Assembly: GCA_944325145.1 (NCBI GenBank)
Contig: CALYDL010000005.1
Coordinates: 19,589 to 83,588, forward strand
Direction: 5' to 3'
Source: Candidatus Gastranaerophilales bacterium
GTDB taxonomy: Bacteria > Cyanobacteriota > Vampirovibrionia > Gastranaerophilales > Gastranaerophilaceae
DNA: 64,000 nucleotides
Part shown: one piece after another, positions 41,803 through 50,760 of the stretch
Layout of the letters: the number at the start of each line of letters is the position of its first letter
Position numbering within the stretch: the first letter of the stretch is position 1
Position numbers and translations under genes: made by a program
The notes under the pieces: generated by a model
Database searches by the model: none
What the model was told of the DNA's origin: nothing
What the model saw: only the letters and a program-made list of their open reading frames with translations

Positions 41803-44430
41803 TTATTTTTTGGCTTTTTCACTTAAAGGTTTTTTACCCGTAAGTTTCATAAATGTTCTGTAATAATCACCTTTTATGCTGTCATCATTTAAGCGTTTAT
41901 CTTCATATTCAATTAATTCTTCTCTTGTCATCTTAGATGTTGGCGTGCAAATTGAAGCCCTTACAGCGGTTTCATTCGTAAATTCTGTTGCCATAGCAAC
42001 TGCTGTTGCACCGCCAACTGAACCCAAATAGAAGCTTTCGAATGTTGTGTTGAATAAATCCATAAACATTGAGTTCAAGAAGAAGTTAGCAATCTTATGG
42101 CCTATTCTTTCCCTCATTGTTGAATTTGCTCTTTCAACATCTTTACCTTTTGATTCGATTAACACTTCGTTTCTGTAATCATTAACAAAGAAGTAGCCGG
42201 AAATTATGGTAATTAAGAACCTTGAAATCATTGCAATTGAAGTATTTTTGTTTTTAGAGTTTGCTTCGGAGAAATGTCTTGTAAAGGCATCTTCTAAATC
42301 TTTTCTAAAGGTATACATATTTTCTTTTGCAAGCGCATCTCTATATTTATAAGCATGTTTTTCCATAAATTCTGCAGCTGTTTTTGCATTTATTACATCT
42401 TTGCCTTTTTCTTCAACAGGGGCTGCACCCAATAATCTTCTTACCAAATTGTTTGCATTGCCGAACAGTTTAGCAACAGTATTTATAGGATATGTAATAA
42501 CATTCATTGCAGTTCTTTTGCCTTTTGATTCAACATAGCCTAAATCGTAATAAAAACCTGAAGGGTTGAGTTCTTTTTTAGGAACATATTTTTGAACCAA
42601 TGGAGTTTGACCGCTTAATTTACCATGGAGCCTAAATGGTTTAAGAGTTTTTTCAAGAACCTTGTATTGTTCATTGAAATTGTTGTTTTTCAAATAATTA
42701 AGGAAACCGTCAACATCATCTGAAGGCAGTATTAAGCGTTTTGATGTAGTTTTCTTTATAAAATCATCATATTTTGCGCTGATTGAATTTATAATATCAT
42801 CCAATTTGCAAACATTTCTTGTTCTTAAGAAACCAACCGCAAGCGAAGCGCCAAATACGGCCAAAGTTCCTTTAAGAATTTTAGATGCAACACTTGATTT
42901 TTTCTTGCCTTCTTTGTTTTCTTCCGTTTTTGTTTGAGAATTATCTGAAGGATTTGAAGTAAATGAAGTTAAAGAACCGCCGTTAAATGAAGGATAGTTC
43001 ACTTTGTCCGTGAAAACTTTAAATACATCTAAGTTGTTATTTTGAACAGAATCATTTTTAATTTCCGTTGTTGTTTCAGATGGTTTATTTTCTTTTTCAT
43101 CATTTTTTGTTTCACTTGAAGGTTCTTTTCCTTCTTTTTCAAGTCGTTTCTTTTCTTGCTTATCTGCAACTTTTGCGGCTTCTTCAGGGCTCAGTGGAGT
43201 TAACGGAATGCCGCCCATTTTTCTTGATAAGATTTCAGAAGCCAATGTAACACCGCCAAGTGAAAGAACAGCGGCCATAACACTGTTGTTAACAGACCTT
43301 TGAAGTGCGCCCAATACAACATATGTGATACCTGCAGTTAAACCTTGGCGTCTCATATCTTGCATGAAACGTTTTTTGCCCGATTTATTGGCTTTATTCG
43401 GGTCATTATTTTGGAGCATTGAAATGTTATAGAAATCGGTTGCAGCAAATGTTGCACTTACAAAACCCGTTCCTAATCTGTTCCAAGCACGTTCTGTTTT
43501 TGTGTTATATTTACCAACTTTTTTGGAAGCCTGACTAATTGATTTTTCAGCCAAACCTTGAATGTTTTTTTGGATTAAATTTAGAGTTTCTTCTTTTTGT
43601 TTAACAGGGTTTTTCTTAACGCTGTATTTTCCAAGGTCACTAACCCCTTTGGCTGCCTCTTCAAAAACGCCGGATAGCCTGTAAAAAGAATCTCTTGCTT
43701 TGTTTTCAGAAATTCTTCTGTCTAAAATTTCGTTTATAAAACTCCATTTTTTTGTTGTTGAAGAAATAATATCGCTTGAACCAAACCTTGCATTAAATTT
43801 TCGGTATAAACCTCTGATTGAAACCCCAAGGTCAAGAATTTGGCCAACCGTAAACTCTTTAATACCCAAGCATAAATTTTTTATAAAAGGATCTTTGTGA
43901 AATGTGATAGAATCTGTTTCATCGCTTGCTTCATATATAAATTGATCTTTTTTGCCACGAACGGTTTTTAAGGTTGAATGAATAAAATCCGTAACCTTGT
44001 TAATTCTTGGGCTGCTTATTGTGTTGTTGTAATTGTCTATATCAAGGAAGCAATCCTCAAAAGTTTCCCCGAAATTGGCACGCAAATATTCAAGGGTTTT
44101 GGTTTTCTCTCCGTATGTAACATCTACCCCTTCTGTGAAATTTTCTTTGAAGAATTTAACGGTTTTATCTTTAATTCCTCTAAAAAAGCCCGTTATACCA
44201 TATTGAACAGATTCGCCAAATGTCATTTGGGCTTTTTCCATGAATCTGTCTCTATATTTAGAATTTGCAAGCTTGAGTGCATCTTTAGACACATCAAAAA
44301 GCTCATCTCGAAGCCCTGTAAAAGAGGGAGAAGAGCTGTTTTTAGCAAAGCTTCCTTTGGCTCCCTTTTGAAGATTAGAGCCAATGTAAGCTTTATTCGT
44401 TATATTAATGTTTTCGGAATTAAGCTGCAT
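41803..44430 (-). CDS. Large hypothetical F-T-G motif membrane-associated protein, 875 aa
   Basis: I do not recognise this protein. A polar Asn/Ser/Gly-rich N-terminus of 34 residues is followed by PSFTGL (35-40). Candidate membrane helices occur near residues 370-400 (SVMAAVLSLGGVTLASEI), 520-540 (LKGTLAVFGASLAVGFL) and 735-760 (AMISRFLITIISGYFF). Residues about 415-500 are a charged, Ser/Thr/Asn-rich linker. The body is otherwise helical and basic. Its tail-to-tail neighbour lysR ends 2 bases away. It has no signal peptide, so its envelope location, if real, does not depend on SecA-type cleavage. Confidence 0.75.
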   Translation of the reverse strand: MQLNSENINITNKAYIGSNLQKGAKGSFAKNSSSPSFTGLRDELFDVSKDALKLANSKYRDRFMEKAQMTFGESVQYGITGFFRGIKDKTVKFFKENFTEGVDVTYGEKTKTLEYLRANFGETFEDCFLDIDNYNNTISSPRINKVTDFIHSTLKTVRGKKDQFIYEASDETDSITFHKDPFIKNLCLGIKEFTVGQILDLGVSIRGLYRKFNARFGSSDIISSTTKKWSFINEILDRRISENKARDSFYRLSGVFEEAAKGVSDLGKYSVKKNPVKQKEETLNLIQKNIQGLAEKSISQASKKVGKYNTKTERAWNRLGTGFVSATFAATDFYNISMLQNNDPNKANKSGKKRFMQDMRRQGLTAGITYVVLGALQRSVNNSVMAAVLSLGGVTLASEILSRKMGGIPLTPLSPEEAAKVADKQEKKRLEKEGKEPSSETKNDEKENKPSETTTEIKNDSVQNNNLDVFKVFTDKVNYPSFNGGSLTSFTSNPSDNSQTKTEENKEGKKKSSVASKILKGTLAVFGASLAVGFLRTRNVCKLDDIINSISAKYDDFIKKTTSKRLILPSDDVDGFLNYLKNNNFNEQYKVLEKTLKPFRLHGKLSGQTPLVQKYVPKKELNPSGFYYDLGYVESKGKRTAMNVITYPINTVAKLFGNANNLVRRLLGAAPVEEKGKDVINAKTAAEFMEKHAYKYRDALAKENMYTFRKDLEDAFTRHFSEANSKNKNTSIAMISRFLITIISGYFFVNDYRNEVLIESKGKDVERANSTMRERIGHKIANFFLNSMFMDLFNTTFESFYLGSVGGATAVAMATEFTNETAVRASICTPTSKMTREELIEYEDKRLNDDSIKGDYYRTFMKLTGKKPLSEKAKK

Positions 44431-44525
44431 TAATATTAATTCTTCACAATTTCACATGGCATATAAAACACGTTAATATTTAAAATTGCCATGATTGTGC
44501 AAAAAGTTGTATTTTTGTAAAAAAT

Positions 44526-44553
44526 TTGTTAAAGAAAAAAAATAATTTATTAT
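44526..44553 (+). promoter_or_regulatory. Leaderless promoter of the two-component operon
   Basis: TTGTTA (44526-44531), 16 bases, then TATTAT (44548-44553), 6 bases before the ATG at 44560. Confidence 0.6.
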
Positions 44554-44559
44554 ATAAGT

Positions 44560-46071
44560 ATGGATATTTTTGCCAAAATACTGGTTCTAGATGACGAGGT
44601 TTTAGTAACAAAAACCTTAAAAACCCTTCTGAAGTTGGAAGGGTATTCAAACGTGTTCACTTTTAACGCTCCAAACGATGCTATTAATTGGTTAAAAGAA
44701 AATAATTGTTCTGTTATTATTTCAGATTTCATCATGCCTGATATGAACGGCATTGAATTTTTAATAAAAGCAAAAGAACTTCACCCCGATACAACCCAAA
44801 TTTTATTAACCGGTTACGCTGATAAAGAAAACGCAATAAAAGCGATTAATGAAGTTGGCATTTTTAAATATATTGAAAAACCTTGGAACAATGACGACAT
44901 TATTTTAAACATTAAAAACGGCATTGAAAGAACAAATTTAAAAGTTCAATTAAAAAATAAAATTGAAGAACTTGAAATTTTAAACAGAAACCTTGAAAAC
45001 ATTGTTGAAAAAAGAACAAATGAACTTAAAACAACAAACAACAAATTAGAAACAATTATAACAAATTTATCCGAAGGCCTTGTTGTTCTTGATTCAAACA
45101 ACAATATTGAACAATTCAACCCTGCTTCAATTCAGCTTTTAAGAATTAAAGAAGACTTAAAAAGTAAAAATTTCTTTGAACTTTTAATAAACGAACAAAA
45201 CCAAAAAACAACCCTGAATGTTGGCGAAACCCTATATTTAAGAAATTTTAACATTGTTGATTACGATAAAAATTTAACCGTTCCAATTGAACTTTCTTTA
45301 TCAAAAACAAAATTGAACGATGAAATTAAAACAATTGTTTTAATAAGAGATGTTACAAAAGAAAAAGAAAACGAACGCTTAAAAGATGATTTCATTGCAA
45401 CTTTAACCCATGATCTAAGAACGCCTGTTTTAGCTTCAATAAATGCGCTAGAATTTGCACTGAACGGAACCTTGGGCGAATTAACGGGTGAACTTAGAAA
45501 TTTATTCACAACAATGAAAAGAAGCATGGAAGATATGCTTGGGCTTGTGAATGTTTTGTTGGAAGTATATAGATATGAATCTAACAAAATGCACCTTGTA
45601 AAAACAGATTTTGACCTTGATGAACTTATTTTAAATTGCATTCAAGAATTAAAACCGCTATCAGATAAAACAAACCTTAATATTGAATTTGAACAAAAAG
45701 GTTTAATAATAAAAGCCGACAGAAGCGAAATTAAAAGAGTTTTATTCAACATTTTGGGTAATGCAATTAAACATAGTTTTGAGAATGGCAAAATAATCAT
45801 TAAAACAGAAGATATTGAAGGAAACCTAAAAGTTACCGTTCAAGATTTCGGCGAAGGCTTATCTAAAGAAGATTTAGACGGTTTATTTAAAAAGTTCCAA
45901 AGGGGAAATTCCAAAAAACGCCTGCCGTCAACAGGCCTTGGGCTTTACCTTTCAAGACAAATAATAGAAGCTCACAACGGCGAAATTAAGGCAGAAGGCG
46001 AAATAAACAAAGGTGCAACCTTTACGTTTACTATAAATAAAGCTGTTAAAAATGCAAAGGTGGTTTCATAA
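44560..46071 (+). CDS. Receiver-PAS-histidine kinase (503 aa)
   Basis: An N-terminal receiver domain (residues about 1-125) has LDDE, the phospho-acceptor Asp56 in SDFIMPDMNG, then LTGYAD and EKPWNN. A coiled coil (125-165) leads to a PAS domain (LEGLVVLDSNN-type, about 165-270). The HisKA box holds His284 in THDLRTP. The ATPase domain has NILGNAIKHS, DFGEGLS and STGLGLYLS. No membrane helix is present, so it is soluble. The receiver-first order is that of kinases acting downstream of another sensor. It precedes its NarL partner with no gap. Confidence 0.93.
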   Translation: MDIFAKILVLDDEVLVTKTLKTLLKLEGYSNVFTFNAPNDAINWLKENNCSVIISDFIMPDMNGIEFLIKAKELHPDTTQILLTGYADKENAIKAINEVGIFKYIEKPWNNDDIILNIKNGIERTNLKVQLKNKIEELEILNRNLENIVEKRTNELKTTNNKLETIITNLSEGLVVLDSNNNIEQFNPASIQLLRIKEDLKSKNFFELLINEQNQKTTLNVGETLYLRNFNIVDYDKNLTVPIELSLSKTKLNDEIKTIVLIRDVTKEKENERLKDDFIATLTHDLRTPVLASINALEFALNGTLGELTGELRNLFTTMKRSMEDMLGLVNVLLEVYRYESNKMHLVKTDFDLDELILNCIQELKPLSDKTNLNIEFEQKGLIIKADRSEIKRVLFNILGNAIKHSFENGKIIIKTEDIEGNLKVTVQDFGEGLSKEDLDGLFKKFQRGNSKKRLPSTGLGLYLSRQIIEAHNGEIKAEGEINKGATFTFTINKAVKNAKVVS

Positions 46072-46740
46072 ATGTCAAACGCTGCTAAAAACATAAAAGT
46101 TCTTCTTGTAGAAGACCACATAATGGCAAGAATGGGAACTGCAATATTCATTCAAAATACAGAAGGGTTAGAGCTTGTAGGGCAAGCGGAAGACGGCCTT
46201 CAGGCAGTTACTATGGCATATGAATTAAACCCTGATGTTATTTTAATGGATATAGGTTTGCCTAAAATTGACGGCATTGAAGCTTCTAAAAGAATTAAGG
46301 AAAAAGGAATTAATTCATCCATTTTAATGTTAACCTCCCGCGATAATGAAGATGATGTTTATGCAGCCCTTCAAGCAGGGGCGGATGGATACATTATGAA
46401 AGGGTGCAATTTAGATTCCCTTTTATCTGCAATAAAATCCGTAAGTCAAAAAGCCGCATGGCTTGACCCTATGATTGCAAGGCTTGTGTTATCGGGGCTT
46501 CAAAAACAAACGGTAACAAAAAAAGAAAAAGAAGAAAATATTGATAAATATGGGCTTACAAAAAAAGAATTGGAAGTTTTATCTTTAATTTCAGAAGGAT
46601 ATTCAAATAAAGAAATTTCAGATAAATTAGTGGTTACAATTTCAACCACAAAAGCCCATGTGCATAACATTTTACAAAAACTTTACGTATCAGACAGAAC
46701 AAAAGCAACGGTTAAAGCAAGAAACGAAGGGCTTGTTTAA
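46072..46740 (+). CDS. NarL/FixJ-type response regulator
   Basis: The receiver domain (residues about 8-125) has VEDH and Asp60 as phospho-acceptor in LMDIGLPKIDG, with LTSR and a Lys near 110 (YIMKG). The C-terminal LuxR-type helix-turn-helix reads LTKKELEVLSLISEGYSNKEIS and TTKAHVHNILQKL. The 222-aa length is normal. It starts one base after the kinase stop, so the two form a two-component pair. Its stop overlaps the start of the exported protein downstream, which may be a target or a sensor component. Confidence 0.94.
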   Translation: MSNAAKNIKVLLVEDHIMARMGTAIFIQNTEGLELVGQAEDGLQAVTMAYELNPDVILMDIGLPKIDGIEASKRIKEKGINSSILMLTSRDNEDDVYAALQAGADGYIMKGCNLDSLLSAIKSVSQKAAWLDPMIARLVLSGLQKQTVTKKEKEENIDKYGLTKKELEVLSLISEGYSNKEISDKLVVTISTTKAHVHNILQKLYVSDRTKATVKARNEGLV

Positions 46741-48227
46741 TGAAATTTAAAACAGTTTTGCCTCTTGTTTTTGCGTCTTTTATTGTTTTTCAAACAAGTG
46801 CGTTTGCTTTTTCAAACCCTTTTCAAAAAAAACAAGATATTGAAAAAGAAACAAAACAGCCAATGGTGCACACGGTTGATGAGTGGATGGAATCTGCAAC
46901 AAGCGTTAAAATGGATATGCGCCAAAGAGAAGAAAAAAGAATATACCCCGAAAAAGACGGCACGATTAAAGAAGAATTAATTCCCCCTGAAGTTGAAATT
47001 CCAAGCTATATTGAAAGATACAATGTTAATGCAGGCTCAAAAGAACTTGACCTTACAAACCTTTTAAAAGAAAAAATGGTAAGATCCCCCTTTATTTCAG
47101 ACCCAAATTTTGAAAATGCCATATATTCTGAAATTTATTACTACCCCCAAACAAGGCAAGTTGCAAGCACAATGTATTTAATTGAACTTGATAAACATTT
47201 GGGCAAAAAAGAAAGGCTTAATGATGTAAGTGTTTTTGAACACACAAGATACCCTCTAATTTCAACCGCCCTTCCATATTTAAAAGAAGGTTTCTTTTCA
47301 ACTCTAACTTTTGTAGATTTTTCATCTGACAGCAAAACTTTTATCGCAAAAGAAAAAAGGGGTTCAAATAAATTTGGGCTTTATGAAACCTATGTTTGGC
47401 TTTATTACATAACAGATGAACCGAGAGAACTAAATTCCTGTTATATGAACAATCTTGAATTTGCAAATGAAATGAAAGCTTTTGAATCTCTACAGGAAGA
47501 CAGTTTAAGTTCAAATTCCCCCTTTAATATAGAAGATGAAGGGAATTTTGATTTTGATTTTAACAAGCTTCAAACTCCGCCAAATTCGGCTCTTAATTTA
47601 AGCACTCCCCCAAATAATTCTTTAGCGCAAAATAATATAAAAGAGGTAAATAACGGGGAAAATTCTTCAAATCAAAAAGGAACAGTTGGCAAAAACGAAT
47701 ATGACACCAATTGGATGTTAGAAAATGTCACCAATTTAGACCATAAAAAAACAGGCCTTGATTATGGAATGAAAGAAGAAGACATTCCAAAAATTGATTA
47801 CAGAGAAATAAGAAACTTTATTAAAGCTGTTTGGAAAGAAGACTCTAAAACAAGCCCCGTTAAATCAAGGTGGTATAACAAAGTGCCGGTTGATTTTAGG
47901 GTGGATGACCCCTACATTGCAAAAAAAAGCAAAGGTTTTGGGGTCCGCTTATCACTTTTAAATGAAATGATAAAAGCCTATTGGTTTGATAGGTCAAACC
48001 TTATTTTAAATTATATAAGGTGGGATTTAAACCCCTTAGGGTTTAATTCAAATAATAAAAATGAAATTGTTGTTACCGCATTTGCTTATGGTAAAAATGG
48101 CGAAAAAGTTTCTTTGGGAAATTGGGGAGTAGATATAAATAACGGGCTTCCAAGGTTAATTCCAAACGAAGAAAATATTCAAATTGAAGCAAACGCTTTT
48201 TATATCGTAAAAAAATTAAACAACTAA
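46740..48227 (+). CDS. Exported hypothetical protein in the two-component operon, 495 aa
   Basis: I do not recognise this protein. Residues 1-24 form a signal peptide (VLPLVFASFIVFQTSAFAF). The mature part is rich in Asn, Lys and aromatic residues, with a central Ser/Asn/Pro-rich linker around residues 255-310. Its ATG overlaps the regulator stop (TAATG), so it is translated with the two-component pair. A periplasmic or surface role linked to that signalling system is likely but unproven. Confidence 0.7.
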   Translation: MKFKTVLPLVFASFIVFQTSAFAFSNPFQKKQDIEKETKQPMVHTVDEWMESATSVKMDMRQREEKRIYPEKDGTIKEELIPPEVEIPSYIERYNVNAGSKELDLTNLLKEKMVRSPFISDPNFENAIYSEIYYYPQTRQVASTMYLIELDKHLGKKERLNDVSVFEHTRYPLISTALPYLKEGFFSTLTFVDFSSDSKTFIAKEKRGSNKFGLYETYVWLYYITDEPRELNSCYMNNLEFANEMKAFESLQEDSLSSNSPFNIEDEGNFDFDFNKLQTPPNSALNLSTPPNNSLAQNNIKEVNNGENSSNQKGTVGKNEYDTNWMLENVTNLDHKKTGLDYGMKEEDIPKIDYREIRNFIKAVWKEDSKTSPVKSRWYNKVPVDFRVDDPYIAKKSKGFGVRLSLLNEMIKAYWFDRSNLILNYIRWDLNPLGFNSNNKNEIVVTAFAYGKNGEKVSLGNWGVDINNGLPRLIPNEENIQIEANAFYIVKKLNN

Positions 48228-48236
48228 AACCTTAAA

Positions 48237-48312
48237 TGGTGGGCGATACAGGGCTCGAACCTGTGACCCCTTGAATGTCGTTCAAGTGCTCTACCAACTG
48301 AGCTAATCGCCC
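48237..48312 (-). tRNA. tRNA-Val (GAC) with C33 instead of U33
   Basis: The minus strand folds as a 76-base tRNA: acceptor GGGCGAT / ATCGCCC, D-arm with AGCTCAGTTGG, T loop TTCGAGC, and an encoded CCA end. The anticodon stem CTTGA / TCAAG closes the loop ACGACAT with GAC as anticodon. Sequence outside the loop closely matches standard valine tRNAs. The base before the anticodon is C, where U33 is nearly invariant. Confidence 0.93.
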
Positions 48313-48343
48313 AAATTAAGGTAAAACCATTTTAGCATAAAAA

Positions 48344-48859
48344 TTAAAGTTCAAGAAAGTTTGAGCTGAATGTATACCCTTTTTTAGATTCGCCAAAAGC
48401 AAAAACGTCATATCTTTTGCCATCAGATGAATCCATTATAAAAAAGCCCGTGTTATCGCCGTCTTTAGTTCTTTCATCAATAAATTTTGAAACGGCATCT
48501 TGCCTTTCTTTACCCTTGAGCCTTTTTTCATCAAGTTCTTTTTGCAAATTTTTAGCTGCTTCAATATCCGAACCTGTGCAATAATAAATTGCATCTCTTG
48601 CGGTTAAACGGTAAATTCCTGCTTCTTTTTGGTATTCTTCACCCCTTTCAGGGTCAGGTTCTTTATAATCTCTAATGGCGCTTTTTGCCATTAAAATCAT
48701 TTTTTTTTGTTCGTTTATTGTGTATGTTCTAAAATCATATTCCGCATTAAAAACATCTTCTACTCTTTTTGCTTTTGCAAATTTTTTATTAATGGGAACT
48801 TGAATTGAATTTTCAGATGATAAATAGCCTTTTAAAATTCCTGTAAAAGATACCTGCAT
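48344..48859 (-). CDS. Hypothetical F-T-G motif protein, 171 aa
   Basis: I do not recognise this protein. It opens directly with MQVSFTGILKG (F-T-G at residues 5-7). The body is charged and helical (YTINEQKKMILMAKSAIRDY, KNLQKELDEKRLKGKER) and ends in a beta-rich stretch (GFFIMDSSDGKRYDVFAFGESKKGY). There is no signal peptide or membrane segment. An AGGAAAA ribosome site precedes the ATG by about 10 bases. It is monocistronic, lying between tRNA-Val and rimO. Confidence 0.72.
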   Translation of the reverse strand: MQVSFTGILKGYLSSENSIQVPINKKFAKAKRVEDVFNAEYDFRTYTINEQKKMILMAKSAIRDYKEPDPERGEEYQKEAGIYRLTARDAIYYCTGSDIEAAKNLQKELDEKRLKGKERQDAVSKFIDERTKDGDNTGFFIMDSSDGKRYDVFAFGESKKGYTFSSNFLEL

Positions 48860-48910
48860 TATAAATTTTCCTAAAAAAATACTTCGGTAAATTTATAAAA
48901 CTTGAAAAAC

Positions 48911-50209
48911 TTAAATTTTGCCATAAAGGTCATAATCTGAAAAATTGGTTACTTCAACGTCATAAATATCCCCAGGGGTTAAGGGTTTATTTGTTTCAAT
49001 GTAAATTAACCCGTCTACATCCGGTGCATCTTTATAGGTTCTTGCAATTGCAAGCCCGTCAGATTGAATTGTTTCAATAATAGATGGAATTTTTTTGCCT
49101 ATCATTTTTGAATTTAATTCGTTTGAAATTTCTTTTTGAAGTTTTAAAATTTCTTCTTTTCTTTTTTGTTTAACTTTTTTTGGCACTTGGGGTTTTAGGT
49201 TGTATGCGTATGTATTTTTTTCTTTTGAAAATTCAAAAGCACCAAGCCTGTCAAATTTAACATTTTTTACAAAATTATAAAGGTGTTCAAAATGTTCTTC
49301 ATTTTCTGTGGGGTAGCCTGTAATTAAAGTTGTTCTAACTGCAAGCCCGTCTATTTCATCTCTTAATTTTTTAACAAAATCTTCACCGTTTATAACGGGT
49401 CTTCTCATTGCCTTTAAAATTTCAGGGTGCGAGTGTTGAAGCGGAATATCAACATATTTAACCACACGGTCAATTTCTTTATACGCTTTTATTAAACCTT
49501 TTGTAAAGTTTGTTGGGTATGTGTATAAAATTCTAATCCAGCTTAAATTTTGAATTTTATCAAGTTCATATAAAAGTTTATCAAGCGATGGTTTATTATA
49601 TAAATCTATTCCATAGCTTGAAGTATCTTGTGCAATTAAAACAATTTCATTAACCCCTTTATCGGCTAAATTTTTTGCTTCCGCTACAATATTTTCAATG
49701 GGGCGAGAAGTAAATTTACCCCTTAATTTTGGAATAACACAATATCCGCAGGAATAATTGCACCCTTCGGCTATTTTTATATAAGAACTTGCGCCAACTG
49801 TTATCTGCGCCCTTTCAGTGTTTTCAGGGTAAACACAATGGGGGGTTTCTGTGACATAATAAAATTCCTTGTCCATATCTAAAAGGTTTGCAATTTTATC
49901 AATGTCTGATGTTCCAATAAACCCGTAAGCTTCAGGAATTAATTTTTTTAAATGTTTTTTGTGTTTTTGCGGCAAACACCCTGCAACAATAACTTTTTTT
50001 CCTGTATCAATAAAATCAAAAATGCTTCTTACACTTTCTTCTTCCGCATCAAAAATAAAAGAACAAGTGTTTATTATAATATAATCGCAATCAGGGTCGT
50101 ATGCATCAAGCGTTATTTCATAACCTTTTTCTAAAAGTTTGCCTGAAATTAATTCAGTATCTATTAAATTTTTAGCGCACCCATGGTGAACAATTGCAAC
50201 TTTTTTCAT
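48911..50209 (-). CDS. rimO: Ribosomal protein uS12 methylthiotransferase RimO
   Basis: RimO adds a methylthio group to an aspartate of ribosomal protein uS12, using two 4Fe-4S clusters and SAM. The N-terminal UPF0004 domain starts VAIVHHGCAKNLIDTE. The radical SAM motif is CNYSCGYCVIP, followed by IPLQHSHPEILKAMRRP and a C-terminal TRAM domain. I place the start at 50209 (MKKVAIV), where an extended -10-like TGT-TAAAAC lies 7 bases upstream; the longer frame from 50245 adds unrelated residues. The product is 432 aa. RimO is favoured over MiaB by the HGCAKNLID segment. Confidence 0.92.
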   Translation of the reverse strand: MKKVAIVHHGCAKNLIDTELISGKLLEKGYEITLDAYDPDCDYIIINTCSFIFDAEEESVRSIFDFIDTGKKVIVAGCLPQKHKKHLKKLIPEAYGFIGTSDIDKIANLLDMDKEFYYVTETPHCVYPENTERAQITVGASSYIKIAEGCNYSCGYCVIPKLRGKFTSRPIENIVAEAKNLADKGVNEIVLIAQDTSSYGIDLYNKPSLDKLLYELDKIQNLSWIRILYTYPTNFTKGLIKAYKEIDRVVKYVDIPLQHSHPEILKAMRRPVINGEDFVKKLRDEIDGLAVRTTLITGYPTENEEHFEHLYNFVKNVKFDRLGAFEFSKEKNTYAYNLKPQVPKKVKQKRKEEILKLQKEISNELNSKMIGKKIPSIIETIQSDGLAIARTYKDAPDVDGLIYIETNKPLTPGDIYDVEVTNFSDYDLYGKI

Positions 50210-50299
50210 AGTAAAAGTTTTAACAAAAAAATAAAATTCGGGCAATTATTTAACCCGTTTTGTTTTAATTGTTATATAAAAAAAGAAGGAAGGTTTTAT

Positions 50300-50692
50300 A
50301 TGTTAAATACTGTGCCAAATACGGCAACACAAACAATAACCCCTCAAACAGCACTGCCTGATGCATCAGATAATGCTTCAAGCTTAGTTGGCTACAACAT
50401 TAATAACTATGTTTTTGGTGACCTCAATGGCACAGACACATATACCCCAAATGCTCAAGTTCAACCAAACCAAAATAACCAAATGAACCCTAATGCAACA
50501 AACCCTATTACAAATAAAAAAACAAACCCCATATTGGGAATTTTAGGGCTTGGTGCTCTTATTGGGGCAGGTTACATTGGAATTAAAAAAGCAAAAGGGC
50601 AAAAAATTACTTTGCCTAAATTTGAAACAATTAAAACAACAATTACCGATTTTTTAAATAAATTTAAAAAAGAAGCCCCAAAAAAAGCTTAA
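50300..50692 (+). CDS. Hypothetical Asn/Thr-rich protein with one membrane helix, 130 aa
   Basis: I do not recognise this protein. The first 80 residues are rich in Thr, Asn, Gln and Pro and probably unstructured. A single hydrophobic segment follows (residues about 82-100, NPILGILGLGALIGAGYIGI), then a basic amphipathic tail rich in Lys. The start at 50300 (MLNTVPN) is set by GAAGGAAGG 7 bases upstream; the longer frame lacks one. It looks tail-anchored, with the polar part and basic end on opposite sides. Confidence 0.65.
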   Translation: MLNTVPNTATQTITPQTALPDASDNASSLVGYNINNYVFGDLNGTDTYTPNAQVQPNQNNQMNPNATNPITNKKTNPILGILGLGALIGAGYIGIKKAKGQKITLPKFETIKTTITDFLNKFKKEAPKKA

Positions 50693-50726
50693 TCTGGGTC
50701 AAATAGCCTAAAATTGGGCATTTTAG

Positions 50727-50754
50727 TTGAAATTTTACAAAAAAACATTATAGT
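50727..50754 (+). promoter_or_regulatory. Leaderless promoter
   Basis: TTGAAA (50727-50732), 16 bases, then TATAGT (50749-50754), 6 bases before the ATG at 50761. Confidence 0.6.
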
Positions 50755-50760
50755 TAAAAT

